Assembly: GCF_000153105.1 (NCBI RefSeq)
Contig: NZ_CH672377.1
Coordinates: 544,532-608,531 of the forward strand
Direction: 5' to 3'
DNA from: Blastopirellula marina DSM 3645
GTDB lineage: Bacteria; Planctomycetota; Planctomycetia; Pirellulales; Pirellulaceae
DNA length: 64,000 nucleotides
Positions 28,238 to 37,631 of the stretch are shown here, in pieces. Positions within the stretch are counted from its first letter, which is position 1; each line of letters starts with the position of its first letter. The notes beneath the pieces were generated by a model. It had not been told where the DNA came from, did no database searches, and saw nothing but the letters and a program-made list of their open reading frames with translations. A program made the translations under genes and the position numbers.

Positions 28238-29445
28238 GACGACTCCTTTGCGCCGCTGATTTGGGCGCCATCGACAAAGAGATTCGTCAGTTCATCTCGC
28301 GCGTCCGACAAACAAATAACGCGTCCGATTTCGGATCGCACTTTGTGATCGTTCCAAACTTCTTGGAAAGTGTTGGTGTCCGACAACTCCAGATTGCGAG
28401 AGCTGAGCAGGACCACTTTTCCCGTGCGGCCGACGCGGAGCGCGTCGAGCAGACAACCATCGATCGACTTGTGCGGCGCAGGCGTGACTTCGGCCAATAT
28501 CGTCATCGCTTCATGAACGAACGCCTGAGAAACCGACCCATGCAGGCTCTTCGTTTTGGCGCCGGCGCAGGCCAGATACATTTGGCAGCCGCCGACCGCA
28601 GAGAGATCGGCGACCACTGACGCCGCAATACTCACGATGCGTTCGACGCTGGCTTCTTCCTGGGGAGTCGGTTGCGGCGAAACCCAAGCGTCGACAATGA
28701 TGGTGACGTCCTGCTCACTCTGTTTCTCAAACTGCCGCACGACCAATTGATTGCGTTTGGCGGTGGTTCGCCAGTGAATCCATTGCTTCGGGTCGCCGGT
28801 TCGCCACTCGCGCAGGCCGTAAAAGTCGCCCTCATGCAAACCGTGCGTGCGGCGACTCGCCGCATAGCCGGAGCGATCATCCTGAATCAAACGCCGCCAA
28901 GCAGGGGTCAAGTGTCCAATCCGCGGATAGACGATCAAGTCGTCGATTTCGCCGATCTTGAGCGTGTTACGAATCAATCCCAAGGGAAACGCCGTCGACG
29001 TTTCTAAGGGGCCTACGCGATATCGTCCGCGGTGCTGCACCCGAGCGCGATAGGTGGACGATTCCGGAATGCCGTTCCGGACGCGCGCGAAAAAGACTTC
29101 GACATCGCAAGACTCGCCGATCTTCGGGCCGTCGACCGCTTCGATCACATCACAGGCGACAACCGCATAGACGGCCCCTCGCCCAGAGTTTTCGACGCGC
29201 AGCTCTACCAAGAGGGGATCGCCGGCACACACCGAGTGAGAGAGCTTGCGTGAGAATTTGAGCCGGCGCAACGATCCCTGAACGACGCGCCAGTTGTAAA
29301 GCAAAGGGCCGACCATCATGCAGGCCAGGACCATCAGCAACTGGAAGTTGCGAATCATAGCGCCAACCACAATGAACGTCATCACGAGGAGATAGTAAGT
29401 CCCTTCGCGAGTGATCATGGAGCCCTGTCTGCTCCAGAACGACAT
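28234..29445 (-). CDS. DUF58 domain membrane protein
   Basis: This is a 403-residue protein with two N-terminal membrane helices (about residues 15-55), a beta-rich periplasmic-type segment and then the DUF58 core: EGDFYGLREWRTGDPKQWIH followed by WRTTAKRNQLVVRQFEKQ, then a VWA-like part with TIIVDAWVS. DUF58 proteins are nearly always encoded with MoxR-type AAA+ ATPases, which are thought to act on them as chaperones. Here the MoxR gene ends 69 bases upstream and the transglutaminase gene overlaps its stop by four bases, so the three form one operon. GAGG lies just upstream of the ATG. The function in the cell is not established. Confidence 0.9.
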   Translation of the reverse strand: MSFWSRQGSMITREGTYYLLVMTFIVVGAMIRNFQLLMVLACMMVGPLLYNWRVVQGSLRRLKFSRKLSHSVCAGDPLLVELRVENSGRGAVYAVVACDVIEAVDGPKIGESCDVEVFFARVRNGIPESSTYRARVQHRGRYRVGPLETSTAFPLGLIRNTLKIGEIDDLIVYPRIGHLTPAWRRLIQDDRSGYAASRRTHGLHEGDFYGLREWRTGDPKQWIHWRTTAKRNQLVVRQFEKQSEQDVTIIVDAWVSPQPTPQEEASVERIVSIAASVVADLSAVGGCQMYLACAGAKTKSLHGSVSQAFVHEAMTILAEVTPAPHKSIDGCLLDALRVGRTGKVVLLSSRNLELSDTNTFQEVWNDHKVRSEIGRVICLSDARDELTNLFVDGAQISGAKESS

Positions 29446-29514
29446 TCGTACCTCCTCAAGCGCGTTTGAATGGGATGGTCGAACTCTATCGGTCGGCTGC
29501 CGCTGTCGGCCGAC

Positions 29515-30456
29515 TTAGGTCGGAACCGCTACTTCATCGACAATTCGACTCACGATCGTCTCCACCGCTTCACGTTGACCAGCGTGGAGGTAACCCTTGG
29601 GAATCACGCGGTGGGCGAGCACCGAAACGGCTAGCTGTTTCACATCATCCGGAACGACAAACTCGCGGCCTTCAATCATCGCCAAGCTTTGCGCCGCGCG
29701 ATACAGGCTGATCGCCGCTCGGGTACTAGCGCCAACTTGTAAGTCATCCGTGTCGCGGGTCGCTTCGATAATATCGAGCAAATATTCGTGGATCGAATCG
29801 TTCATCTCGATTTCGCGCACCGCCGCTTGCAACTGCTTGATCTGATCGCTGTGCAAGACTGGGGTCAATTCGGTCACCGGTTCGCCGCGACGATGCGACT
29901 CCAGAATCTGCCGTTCGGCGGCGCGATCGGGATAGCCCATCGAGATTCGCATCAAGAATCGATCGAGTTGGCTTTCGGGAAGAGGATAGGTCCCTTCAAA
30001 CTCGAACGGGTTTTGCGTCGCAATCACCATGAACGGCGTCGGCAGATCATGCGTCACGCCGTCAACTGACACTTGGTTATCGCTCATCGCTTCCAGCAGC
30101 GCACTTTGCGTCCGCGGCGACGTCCGGTTGATCTCGTCGGCGATCACGATGTTCGCGAAGATCGGCCCACGGTGAAACACAAATTCGTGCGTCTTCGTGT
30201 TGAATACGTTCGACCCGACAATATCGCTTGGCAAAAGATCGGGCGTGAACTGCAGACGACAGAAATCACCGTCCAGGCTCCGCGCTAACGCTTTGCCGAC
30301 CAAAGTCTTGCCAACTCCGGGAACATCTTCTAACAGGAGATGTTCGCCTGCGAGAAGCGTAATGAGACACTTTCGAACGACCTCTGACTTGCCTAGAACG
30401 ACGCGGGAAATGCTGTTTTCCAGTTCCGCGACGAGACTCGTTAACTCCGCCGGCAT
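29515..30456 (-). CDS. MoxR-family AAA+ ATPase
   Basis: This is a 313-residue MoxR ATPase, a cytoplasmic chaperone-like AAA+ protein. Walker A is in LLEDVPGVGKTLVGKALARS, Walker B in VIADEINRTSPRTQSALLEA, the sensor-1 asparagine in VIATQNPFEFEGTYPLPESQ and the sensor-2 arginine in a C-terminal STRAAISLYRAAQ helix. Length and motifs are standard. GAAGGAGCCCTGA lies upstream of the ATG at 30456 (AAGGAGCC, spacing about seven). It heads the MoxR-DUF58-transglutaminase operon. MoxR proteins help assemble or activate VWA-containing partners, and the DUF58 product is the likely partner here. Confidence 0.93.
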   Translation of the reverse strand: MPAELTSLVAELENSISRVVLGKSEVVRKCLITLLAGEHLLLEDVPGVGKTLVGKALARSLDGDFCRLQFTPDLLPSDIVGSNVFNTKTHEFVFHRGPIFANIVIADEINRTSPRTQSALLEAMSDNQVSVDGVTHDLPTPFMVIATQNPFEFEGTYPLPESQLDRFLMRISMGYPDRAAERQILESHRRGEPVTELTPVLHSDQIKQLQAAVREIEMNDSIHEYLLDIIEATRDTDDLQVGASTRAAISLYRAAQSLAMIEGREFVVPDDVKQLAVSVLAHRVIPKGYLHAGQREAVETIVSRIVDEVAVPT

Positions 30457-30920
30457 TCAGGGCTCCTTCTCGGGCCGTTGTGATCGTCATTGCAAATCAA
30501 GTTGTGGGTACGACCGCCACTTGGTGACCATTATATCCAGATTTGTTTTGTGCGCAACGATACGGAGCCCGCAATTCCGCTGCGTGTCTCCGCTTACCGC
30601 TTTGCCAACTAGACGGGGGGACTATTCGACATTATTAGCAGATCTCGCACATTCGACACTTTATTTGTTCCCCTGCCTGATGATCTATTCCGTCGCTCCC
30701 CAATCGAACTGGCTGTTGCGGGTCGTAACGCCGCATCGGATAACCGGAATGCGTTTCCTTTTTTCAACACGCAAAATAAGGATTTGTAGCGTTCAATTTC
30801 GACGTAATCTCCTAATACGACACATGTTTGTCGATGCGGCCTCCGTTTGGGCTTGCCGCCGGCCCAGGATTTGCAATTTATTGTAATTCGTTTCTCTACT
30901 CCTGCGCCGGATTCGACTCT
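30457..30920. other. Divergent intergenic region, nothing recognised
   Basis: These 464 bases separate the MoxR operon from the acyltransferase gene, which runs in the opposite direction. They are somewhat AT-richer than the neighbourhood and must hold two promoters. An in-frame extension of the acyltransferase frame reaches back to 30828, but it has no supporting ribosome binding site. No RNA gene was seen. Confidence 0.4.
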
Positions 30921-32039
30921 ATGACCGAAGTGGTCGAAATCAACGATCTCAGCGAACTTGCCGCCTATGCGACGGTCTGGAGAACGCTCTTTCTCCGCAT
31001 GCCGCGGGCGACATTTTTCCAGACTTATGCATGGCTATGCGCCTATTGGAAGCATTTTGGGGCAGATCAACGGCTGCGTGTGCTGCTTGTCTACGCTTCC
31101 GGTGAACCGATCGGAATTCTGCCGCTAGTCGTGCGCCGCGAACAAACGCGTCTCGGCTCGTTTCGCGTACTTACCTACCCGCTAGCCGATTGGGGTTCTT
31201 ACTACGGACCGATCGGCAGCGACGGCGCCGCAACTTTGGCCGTTGGACTCCGCTATTTGGCCCAATCCAGGCGAGACTGGGATTTGCTCGATCTGCGCTG
31301 GATCGAAATGGAAGCGGTCGATCGCGGACGGACCGAAAACGCATTTCGCCTAGCTGGGATGTCGTCGCTGGTGACTCCCTGGAAAGAGATCTCTATTGTC
31401 GATCTGCCGAATTCCTGGGAGAGCTATCTCGAGACGCGCAAACCAAAATTCCGGCAAAATGTTCGGCGATTGATCCGACGGGGAGAAACGACGGGGATCG
31501 AATTTGTCCGTTACCGCCCTGACGCGCAGCCCAGTGGATCGGTGGAAGAGAGTTGGTCGATATTCGAGGAGTGTCTCGACGTAGCCGCGAAAAGCTGGCA
31601 AGGCTCCTCCGATTCTGGCACCACGTTGTCGCATGCAGCGGTCCAAGGTTATTTTCGCGACACCCACGAGGCCGCGACACGCCTTGGCATGCTGGATATC
31701 GGTTATCTGCTTCACGAAGGGAAAATGGTCGCCTTTGGCTACAAGTACCATCACCAGGGCGAAATCCAGGCGATGCGCGTCGGCCACGACCCCGCGTATC
31801 AGGCGCTTGGCCTGGGAACGTTGCAGTACGCCCATGGAATTATGGACAGCATCTCCCTGGGCCAACGCCGCATCGACATCGGGCCGAATCACTTAGAAAC
31901 GAAAGCGAACTGGCGGACGAACTTGCTGATGAGCTATCGGATCTGTCATCACTCGCAATGGATGATGCGAGCCCAGGCGCTTCGTCTGCACCGCTGGTTA
32001 AAGTTTCGCCGCAATCCTGAGCCAGAATCGCTCGAGTAG
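30921..32039 (+). CDS. BioF2/CelD-like GNAT acyltransferase
   Basis: This is a 372-residue protein of the GNAT-type acyltransferase group that includes FemAB, BioF2-like and CelD/BcsL proteins. The first domain has PRATFFQTYAWLCAYWKHFG and PLADWGSYYGP; the middle has the basic PKFRQNVRRLIRRGE segment typical of CelD-like proteins; the second domain has the acetyl-CoA fold with GYLLHEGKMVAFGYKYHHQG and GLGTLQYAHGIMDSI. The start is ATG 30921. Relatives take part in exopolysaccharide or cell-surface modification, so a link with the GT2 protein is thinkable, but it is 11 kb away and no surface-sugar genes adjoin it. It converges on the TPR-CHAT gene. Confidence 0.78.
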   Translation: MTEVVEINDLSELAAYATVWRTLFLRMPRATFFQTYAWLCAYWKHFGADQRLRVLLVYASGEPIGILPLVVRREQTRLGSFRVLTYPLADWGSYYGPIGSDGAATLAVGLRYLAQSRRDWDLLDLRWIEMEAVDRGRTENAFRLAGMSSLVTPWKEISIVDLPNSWESYLETRKPKFRQNVRRLIRRGETTGIEFVRYRPDAQPSGSVEESWSIFEECLDVAAKSWQGSSDSGTTLSHAAVQGYFRDTHEAATRLGMLDIGYLLHEGKMVAFGYKYHHQGEIQAMRVGHDPAYQALGLGTLQYAHGIMDSISLGQRRIDIGPNHLETKANWRTNLLMSYRICHHSQWMMRAQALRLHRWLKFRRNPEPESLE

Positions 32040-32046
32040 CTCGCAG

Positions 32047-35000
32047 CTACGGCGTCTCCGTTTCCTGCGGAACGATGCCGGAATCGATCACCATCAGATC
32101 AGCCCAGAAGAACGGATGATCCGCAGTCTCTGGCGGCTTTAAATCTCCAAGTACGCGCAACCGGGGTTCGTGCGCTGCATCGAGCGGAGCACTGCGAACC
32201 TCGGCAATCGCTTCCTGCCAGGCTTGGCTCGCAGGCAGGCGATCGATGCGAGCGCCGATTCCGGCGGTCATTCGCACGGCCGCGTCTCCGGCGCTATGCC
32301 AACGACTGAGGACCAATGTCTGCGTTCCGCCGCTGTAGGTTCCCATGGCGGCGGCGAAGATTTCGTCTCCGTTGCCCCCGCGTTTCAGACTATCTTCGGC
32401 GGCGGTATGAAAGCCCGGCAAATAAACCGTTTGCGGCGTCGCCAGCGGCAAGGGAAACCAACTTCCCAGATCGCTGCCCGGCTTGCCGCGATCAATTTGC
32501 GCGAGCGACCAACCGTAAGGGAGCGATTCGAGATCTTCGATATCATCCAACACCACCAGATTGTCCCAGGTTTTCCCCAACAAACTGGTTGGGCCCGGCG
32601 TCTTCTTATCGAGTCGCGCCGCGGCGGCGAACGCCGGCGACAGCTTGTCGTAGTAGAAATTGGTCGCTTCCGCGTCGTCGCGCACGTAAAGTCGTCCTGA
32701 AACGATCGCCGAGAGGAGCGGACGTCGGCGTTTATCGATTTCCGGAATCGCCAACGAAGCCAACGGCGCGTAACGAATCCGCACCTTTTCGGTCAGCGGC
32801 AGCGAGCCGCCGGCTCCATCATCGAGATGGAGCATCTCGACCGGCACGTACCACAGCGGTCCGTCCGGCACGACGATCAACTCTTCATATTGGTCAAAAA
32901 ATCCGGCTTTCAGTGTCGGCATCAGCGTCAACAACAACTTCGCCGAGTTCGCTTTCCAAGCTTCGTCGTTGAGCGTGGCGACATCGATCGGGCCATCTTT
33001 TTTTAATAGTCCCATCGAGCGAAAGAGCTCGACGATCTGCTTCTTAAGATCGCTAGGATTTTCGATTTTCCAATAGACGTAATCCTCTTTCGTAAACAGA
33101 AACGCAAAGACGCCGCCGGAGGAGTTGAAGAAGGCGAGAACCACTTGCTTCTCGCTCAGCTTCTCGCGCAGTTCCTTCGTCGTTCGCAGCGGGGGAAAGA
33201 GGAACGTGCTGCGATCACGACGCAGCGACACTTCGCCCAACTTCGTCTCGATGACCATCGTCGCTTCGGCGAGTTGCTCGAGCAGCTTTTCCTGGGCGAC
33301 AAATTGCTCTTTTTCGATCGCTTGCGGCGGCAGTTCTTTCAATTGCTTGCGGATGTCTTCGGTTCGATCGAGCGCGGTCTTCAAGACCGGATATTTGGTG
33401 AGCAAATCCTGACGTTGCAAGCGTGCGTCGGTCGACAAGCTTGTCTCCGGCGCGTCGAGAATCCAGCGGAGCGCCATCTCGCGACCGCCCAGCGGGAGCG
33501 TCGCAAAATAGCGAATGCGACGAATTCGATCGGCGATTTCCAGCGCCAACTCTGGCTGCTTACGTTCTAAGGCCGAATAGAACCAACGCTCCAGCGCCAC
33601 GCCATTCGGATTTAACTGATACGTAATCGTGTCTAACGGATCGGTCGCCCAGTCGGAGTCGGTCGGTTCGCGCAACAAATTGTCATACAGCAATTGGGCG
33701 CTTCGTTCGGTCAGCACGTTCGCGGCGAACCACTCGTTGGTCAAAATCGTTTGAAAGATCCGGAGCGACACGACGCGTTGAATTCGGACCGCATCGTTGA
33801 GAGACGCGCTCCCCGCGATCATGTTGCCGCGTTGGAACTCCATCAGCGCCAGTTGATAGGCGTAGCGAGCGCCGACGCGGCCGGTCATCATGTCGGTTCG
33901 ATTCATCGCGCGGCGCGCTTCGTTCAGTGCGGCTCCTGCTTTGTTAGCGTCTCCGGCGCACGAATAGTGCTCGGCCAGAGCGATCAAGACGGTCCCCTTC
34001 AAGACGTTAAACTTGCCAAAGTTGCGCCACGCGGCGGCTGTCGCGAGATACTGGGAAACCTGGTTCGGCTTACTGATCAGATGGACGCTTCCCAACAGGG
34101 CGAACGCTTCGGCGGCGATGTCATATTGGCCAAAGGCGATCGCCGGATACGTCGCTTCGACAAAGTAGGTCTCGGCGGCTTCCAGATTTTTTTGCTCCAG
34201 CGCTAGTCGCCCCAATTCCAACAAGCCGATCGCGGTCAACGGATGATCGTATTGTCCGCCGATCGTCAGGCTGCGCTGGATGGTCGGGATCGCATCCCGC
34301 AGTTTGCCGGCGGTCGCTTGCGCCAGCCCCAGTTGCATATCGACCCAGACGCCCAACCAATGGTTTGGCGGCGCCGGCCGGCGCTGCAGCGCCGTGATTA
34401 AGTTTTTGTTGAGCGGGTCACTTTCGCCGAGCGGCCCCAGGAGTTGTCGCCGTCGACTAATCGCCAAAGCCAGGCAACGCGCGATCTCGCCAGCCCGAAT
34501 CGGATGGTATTGCTGCGCCATAAACGTGCCGCCGTTGTTCACGACGTTCCGATTTTGTTCCGGGCTATTCCCTTGCAACGAAAGCAACGTATCCGGGAAC
34601 TTGCCGATCGCAGTCGTGCGCGCCGAAGGCCCCCACGTAATCGACGAACGAGGGTCGCTGCTGACCGGCCCGATCGCCTGCACGGTGTCGGTGCTCAGCC
34701 GCATCATCCAGTCAGAGTGTTGCAAATACAGGAGGACCGCGGCGTTGTACTGTTCCAGCGCTTTCGCGTTGGCCCCCATCTGGTAATAGCACTCTCCGCG
34801 CATCGTCGCATAGCAGATCGAATCGACCCACCGCCCGTTGGCCGTGACTACCGCGGTCGACGAGACGTTGTCGAAGACGTTGAGCGCTTCTTTAAACTCG
34901 CCGGCGTAAAGCGGTGAGAAGCCGAGAAAGAAGGCGTTGTTCGGCTTCGTCGCATCCCCATTTCGCTGCGCCTGCACGGCGCCAGCAGGCCCGGCGGCGA

Positions 35001-35052
35001 CAAAAATCAAAGAGCAGGCGATCAGCCAACCGGTGAGAGGGCGTGATGTCAT
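32047..35052 (-). CDS. Exported TPR-CHAT protein with degenerate CHAT site
   Basis: The 1001-residue product has a signal peptide (ending about residue 28, GAVQAQ), a helical repeat region of TPR type over residues 35-560, a coiled segment near 560-620 and a C-terminal CHAT-type caspase-like domain (about 690-1000) ending HPFFWADLMVIDSG, the family's usual HPxxWAxFxxxG. The two catalytic positions look lost: the block aligning with LSACETG reads LPGFHTA (Cys replaced by Phe881), and the block aligning with the THG histidine reads LDD (836-837). If the alignment is right, it is a pseudoprotease acting outside the cytoplasm, perhaps as a binding scaffold. It is a single gene; the ATG is at 35052. 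Confidence 0.82.
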   Translation of the reverse strand: MTSRPLTGWLIACSLIFVAAGPAGAVQAQRNGDATKPNNAFFLGFSPLYAGEFKEALNVFDNVSSTAVVTANGRWVDSICYATMRGECYYQMGANAKALEQYNAAVLLYLQHSDWMMRLSTDTVQAIGPVSSDPRSSITWGPSARTTAIGKFPDTLLSLQGNSPEQNRNVVNNGGTFMAQQYHPIRAGEIARCLALAISRRRQLLGPLGESDPLNKNLITALQRRPAPPNHWLGVWVDMQLGLAQATAGKLRDAIPTIQRSLTIGGQYDHPLTAIGLLELGRLALEQKNLEAAETYFVEATYPAIAFGQYDIAAEAFALLGSVHLISKPNQVSQYLATAAAWRNFGKFNVLKGTVLIALAEHYSCAGDANKAGAALNEARRAMNRTDMMTGRVGARYAYQLALMEFQRGNMIAGSASLNDAVRIQRVVSLRIFQTILTNEWFAANVLTERSAQLLYDNLLREPTDSDWATDPLDTITYQLNPNGVALERWFYSALERKQPELALEIADRIRRIRYFATLPLGGREMALRWILDAPETSLSTDARLQRQDLLTKYPVLKTALDRTEDIRKQLKELPPQAIEKEQFVAQEKLLEQLAEATMVIETKLGEVSLRRDRSTFLFPPLRTTKELREKLSEKQVVLAFFNSSGGVFAFLFTKEDYVYWKIENPSDLKKQIVELFRSMGLLKKDGPIDVATLNDEAWKANSAKLLLTLMPTLKAGFFDQYEELIVVPDGPLWYVPVEMLHLDDGAGGSLPLTEKVRIRYAPLASLAIPEIDKRRRPLLSAIVSGRLYVRDDAEATNFYYDKLSPAFAAAARLDKKTPGPTSLLGKTWDNLVVLDDIEDLESLPYGWSLAQIDRGKPGSDLGSWFPLPLATPQTVYLPGFHTAAEDSLKRGGNGDEIFAAAMGTYSGGTQTLVLSRWHSAGDAAVRMTAGIGARIDRLPASQAWQEAIAEVRSAPLDAAHEPRLRVLGDLKPPETADHPFFWADLMVIDSGIVPQETETP

Positions 35053-35371
35053 GAAGTGATTTCCCGGTAGCTAGCATGAAGTGGGGGAGCGTGCGCAAGT
35101 CATTTCATTATAAACGATTACCTATTCCCACCCCACAAAAATGCGGCATTTGAGGCCGGACAGACTGCAAATCTACGTCGGTCCCGCTGGACATCTGGGA
35201 AAATGAACCGGTTTTTCGGGTTAATCGGTTTAAGTCTCCCCTCGGGTTCGGACGATACGGATAGTGGCGATAATACCGAGAACCAGCTCGGAGTCTCCCT
35301 GCTCTAGATTCATCACCGGCGCCGTTTGGCGCCGCTTTAACGGACCGCACAACCAGCGGAGTATTCCCACA
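35053..35371. other. Divergent intergenic region of TPR-CHAT and lipoprotein genes
   Basis: These 319 bases hold no recognisable gene and must carry two divergent promoters. The in-frame upstream extension of the lipoprotein frame (to 35264) lacks a ribosome binding site and would bury the signal peptide, so I reject it. Confidence 0.4.
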
Positions 35372-35608
35372 ATGGTCAAACGACAAGCCTGGATGAAGGC
35401 CGCCTTGGTTTGCGGCATGACGGTCATCGCCGCCGCCGCTACCGGCTGCCAAATCGATGTCGGCGGTCAAACGCTTCCCAGCCCGTACTATATGACGGAC
35501 GACGTCCAGTACTATCCGAAGGGCCCAGAATTCATTCTGCAGCGCGAAGCGGACCAAATGCAGGCCACGCTGGCCGAACAGGCCGAACTGCAAGGCGAAG
35601 GCTACTAA
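35372..35608 (+). CDS. Small lipoprotein of unknown function
   Basis: The 78-residue product has a basic N-terminus (MVKRQAWMKA), a hydrophobic core and a lipobox-like AATGC with Cys26, followed by about 50 mature residues: a hydrophilic tyrosine-rich stretch (PSPYYMTDDVQYYPKGPEF) and a helical, Glu/Gln/Ala-rich tail. This fits a membrane-anchored lipoprotein. The ATG at 35372 is chosen because it starts exactly at the signal peptide; the preceding GCGGAG is a weak ribosome binding site. A terminator follows 30 bases after the stop, so it is a stand-alone small gene. I recognise no family. Confidence 0.72.
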   Translation: MVKRQAWMKAALVCGMTVIAAAATGCQIDVGGQTLPSPYYMTDDVQYYPKGPEFILQREADQMQATLAEQAELQGEGY

Positions 35609-35637
35609 CAGCCGCTCCCCACAAAACCGTACCAACG

Positions 35638-35673
35638 ACGCCGTGCTCGAGAAAACTCGCAGCACGGCGTTTT
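35638..35673 (+). terminator. Terminator after the small lipoprotein gene
   Basis: ACGCCGTGCT (35638-35647) pairs perfectly with AGCACGGCGT (35661-35670) across a 13-base loop, followed by TTT. Confidence 0.8.
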
Positions 35674-35863
35674 GCTGCGCGGTCGGAAAAACCTGGATGG
35701 CCCGACCCGACTGTTCGATATTCGCTGCGGTTGTGATAGCGACATTGGGTTTCGCCAACCGAGACGAAGCGAGTATCGGCCGGAAATCGACGCGAATGGC
35801 GTCGCATCTTGCGAAAGCACCCCGGCCAGTTCTGAACCAACTGCCCGAACGATCCAATGGCGA

Positions 35864-36901
35864 CTAGAGCGAAACGACTTCCGCTTCCACCGGCTCCACC
35901 GCCGGCGTCACATCCCCAAACCGCAGCACTTCGCGGGCCTGGGTCATGATGCAACTGTTGCAGATGTACTGGTTAAAATCATGCTCTTTTCCCATCAACC
36001 GCGCGGTATTGTACTGCTGGACTTTGCTCCAGCCTTCGCTCGATAGTCCGCCGGCGCCGGCGTAACCCATCGCTTTGTTGCCGTGACCAGCGACCAGCCA
36101 ATACCGCTTGAGCACCGGATCGGCGCTGTTGTAGTAGTTGAGCAGCTTCTCGACACGTGAGAGTCCATCTCCACTACTGCAATAGGGAGAGAACGCGCCG
36201 CTAGAAGTCGCCGCGGCGAAGAAGACGACGCGATAGTCGACCGTCGAGCGGTTCTCCAACACGCGGCCGTTCAACCTGCCGCCGGCTTGCAGTTGCAAAG
36301 CGCCGGTGACAACCCGAGCGCCCAGGCTAAACGCCGAGATGCTGACTTGCTCATCGGCCGGCATTTGCGAAAGAAACCAGGCCAGATAGTAAGCGTCGGA
36401 GTCGGCTCGCTCGGTGTTGCGGCGGATGCTGGCCAACGACTTGGCGTCTTTCTGGGTCGGCCATGACCAGATGACATACCGAATATGACGCTCTGGCTCC
36501 CAGTCGCGGGTCAGTTCGTGATACGTCGCCCAACCGCGGCGCTTGGTCCACCAGGTATCCATCCAATTGCCGTGGACAAAGATCGACGTGCAATCGAACG
36601 TGTCGCCGGCGACCGCTTCTTCCAGCGATGACTCGACCCAGCCGAGTCCGCCATCGTACCGCTGCACCGACATCCGCTCGACCGGCAGTTCAAATCCGCA
36701 GCCGCTCGGCAAGCAGCGCGTCGAGATCAGATAGACTTCGTCCCCCGGTCGAATCGCTTCCTGATAGTTCGGGCAGCAATAGCCGCCGGCGCTCGCGCGG
36801 AAGTCGGCTTGGGCGGAGCGTGCAGAAACGATCACGGCCATCACAAGTAGGCAGAGAATCGATAATAACGATTGTCGTAACAGCAAGGATCGTAGGGGCA
36901 T
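35864..36901 (-). CDS. Exported alpha/beta hydrolase (DUF900-like)
   Basis: The 345-residue product has an N-terminal signal segment (LLLRQSLLSILCLLVMAVIV) and an alpha/beta-hydrolase core: the oxyanion strand IFVHGNWMD, then the nucleophile elbow ISAFSLGARVV (A-x-S-x-G instead of G-x-S-x-G) and a later histidine in GHGNK. The pattern resembles the DUF900 group. Six or more cysteines in the mature part suggest disulfides, consistent with export. The open frame extends upstream to 37075, but the ATG at 36901 is chosen because it begins at the signal peptide; no good Shine-Dalgarno sequence supports either. It is transcribed alone. The substrate is unknown; lipase or esterase activity is likely from the fold. 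Confidence 0.75.
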   Translation of the reverse strand: MPLRSLLLRQSLLSILCLLVMAVIVSARSAQADFRASAGGYCCPNYQEAIRPGDEVYLISTRCLPSGCGFELPVERMSVQRYDGGLGWVESSLEEAVAGDTFDCTSIFVHGNWMDTWWTKRRGWATYHELTRDWEPERHIRYVIWSWPTQKDAKSLASIRRNTERADSDAYYLAWFLSQMPADEQVSISAFSLGARVVTGALQLQAGGRLNGRVLENRSTVDYRVVFFAAATSSGAFSPYCSSGDGLSRVEKLLNYYNSADPVLKRYWLVAGHGNKAMGYAGAGGLSSEGWSKVQQYNTARLMGKEHDFNQYICNSCIMTQAREVLRFGDVTPAVEPVEAEVVSL

Positions 36902-37122
36902 GGCAGTAGTGATACGAGCGGTGCTTAACTGTGAAAATAAATCGACTACGGTCCCTTTGTCGGCTAGCAAGGGGGTCGTGGTGTAGTCGCAACTTGAATG
37001 TTGCGAATTTTTCGCGCGTTGCGTTTGCACATCATGGTTCCTGATGTAGTGTTGCTTGCCCACAGTTTCGAACACGTTTATTTATTGACTCGCCAACATT
37101 CCATTTGCGGAGGATTTCTGCA

Positions 37123-37335
37123 ATGAAACGTTCCATGCTGTTGCTTTCCAGCGCGATGCTGGTCGTGGCGGTTGTCGGCTGTCGCAGCGGTATGGGTTGG
37201 CGTCAGTCCGAGCCGTGCTGCGGCGGTTCCGAATTTTCCGGCCCTTCCGTTTCCTCGTACCCCTCCTACGATGAGGGCGTATTGATGCAGCCGTCTGGCG
37301 CTACGACCCAAATCCTGCCATCCCCCCGCCAATAA
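37123..37335 (+). CDS. Small lipoprotein of unknown function
   Basis: The 70-residue product starts MKRSMLLLSSAMLVVAVVGC, a clear lipoprotein signal with Cys20 at the lipobox (VVGC). The mature part of 50 residues is Gly/Ser/Pro-rich with a CC pair and no recognisable domain. GGAGG about ten bases before the ATG at 37123 fixes the start; an in-frame start at 37105 overlaps that ribosome binding site. A strong terminator follows. Small lipoproteins of this kind are frequent in Pirellulales and mostly uncharacterised. Confidence 0.75.
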   Translation: MKRSMLLLSSAMLVVAVVGCRSGMGWRQSEPCCGGSEFSGPSVSSYPSYDEGVLMQPSGATTQILPSPRQ

Positions 37336-37368
37336 GCGTCACGCCCTCCTAGGCATTCCGCTCACCGT

Positions 37369-37408
37369 CGCCTTCGCAAGACGCACCTGTCTAGCGAAGG
37401 CGTTTTTT
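37369..37408 (+). terminator. Terminator after the second small lipoprotein
   Basis: CGCCTTCGC (37369-37377) pairs with GCGAAGGCG (37394-37402), followed by six T residues. Confidence 0.88.
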
Positions 37409-37631
37409 GTTTCGAACCCGAAAATCCTTTGGAGCGAATGATCCGATTAGGCCGTTTCCGCCGCGCAATCTGCATCACCACTACGAGCGCGGGTTCTTTT
37501 CGGTCGAATCGCTACCGACCATAACGGCATATTTTGAGCGGAGAGCGTCTCTGAATTACAATCAACTAGTAACCTCCGCCCAATCGTGCGCGCTTCCCTG
37601 TTCTGAGAATCTTACCGAAAGAGGTGTCCTG

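Noticed and set aside
36902-37075. N-terminal extension of the alpha/beta hydrolase frame
   Set aside because: It would place about 58 residues ahead of a clear signal segment; the ATG at 36901 begins directly at that segment.
37407-37631. Upstream extension of the first transglutaminase-like gene
   Set aside because: It lies in terminator-proximal intergenic DNA; GTG 37632 has a good ribosome binding site and starts the signal peptide.
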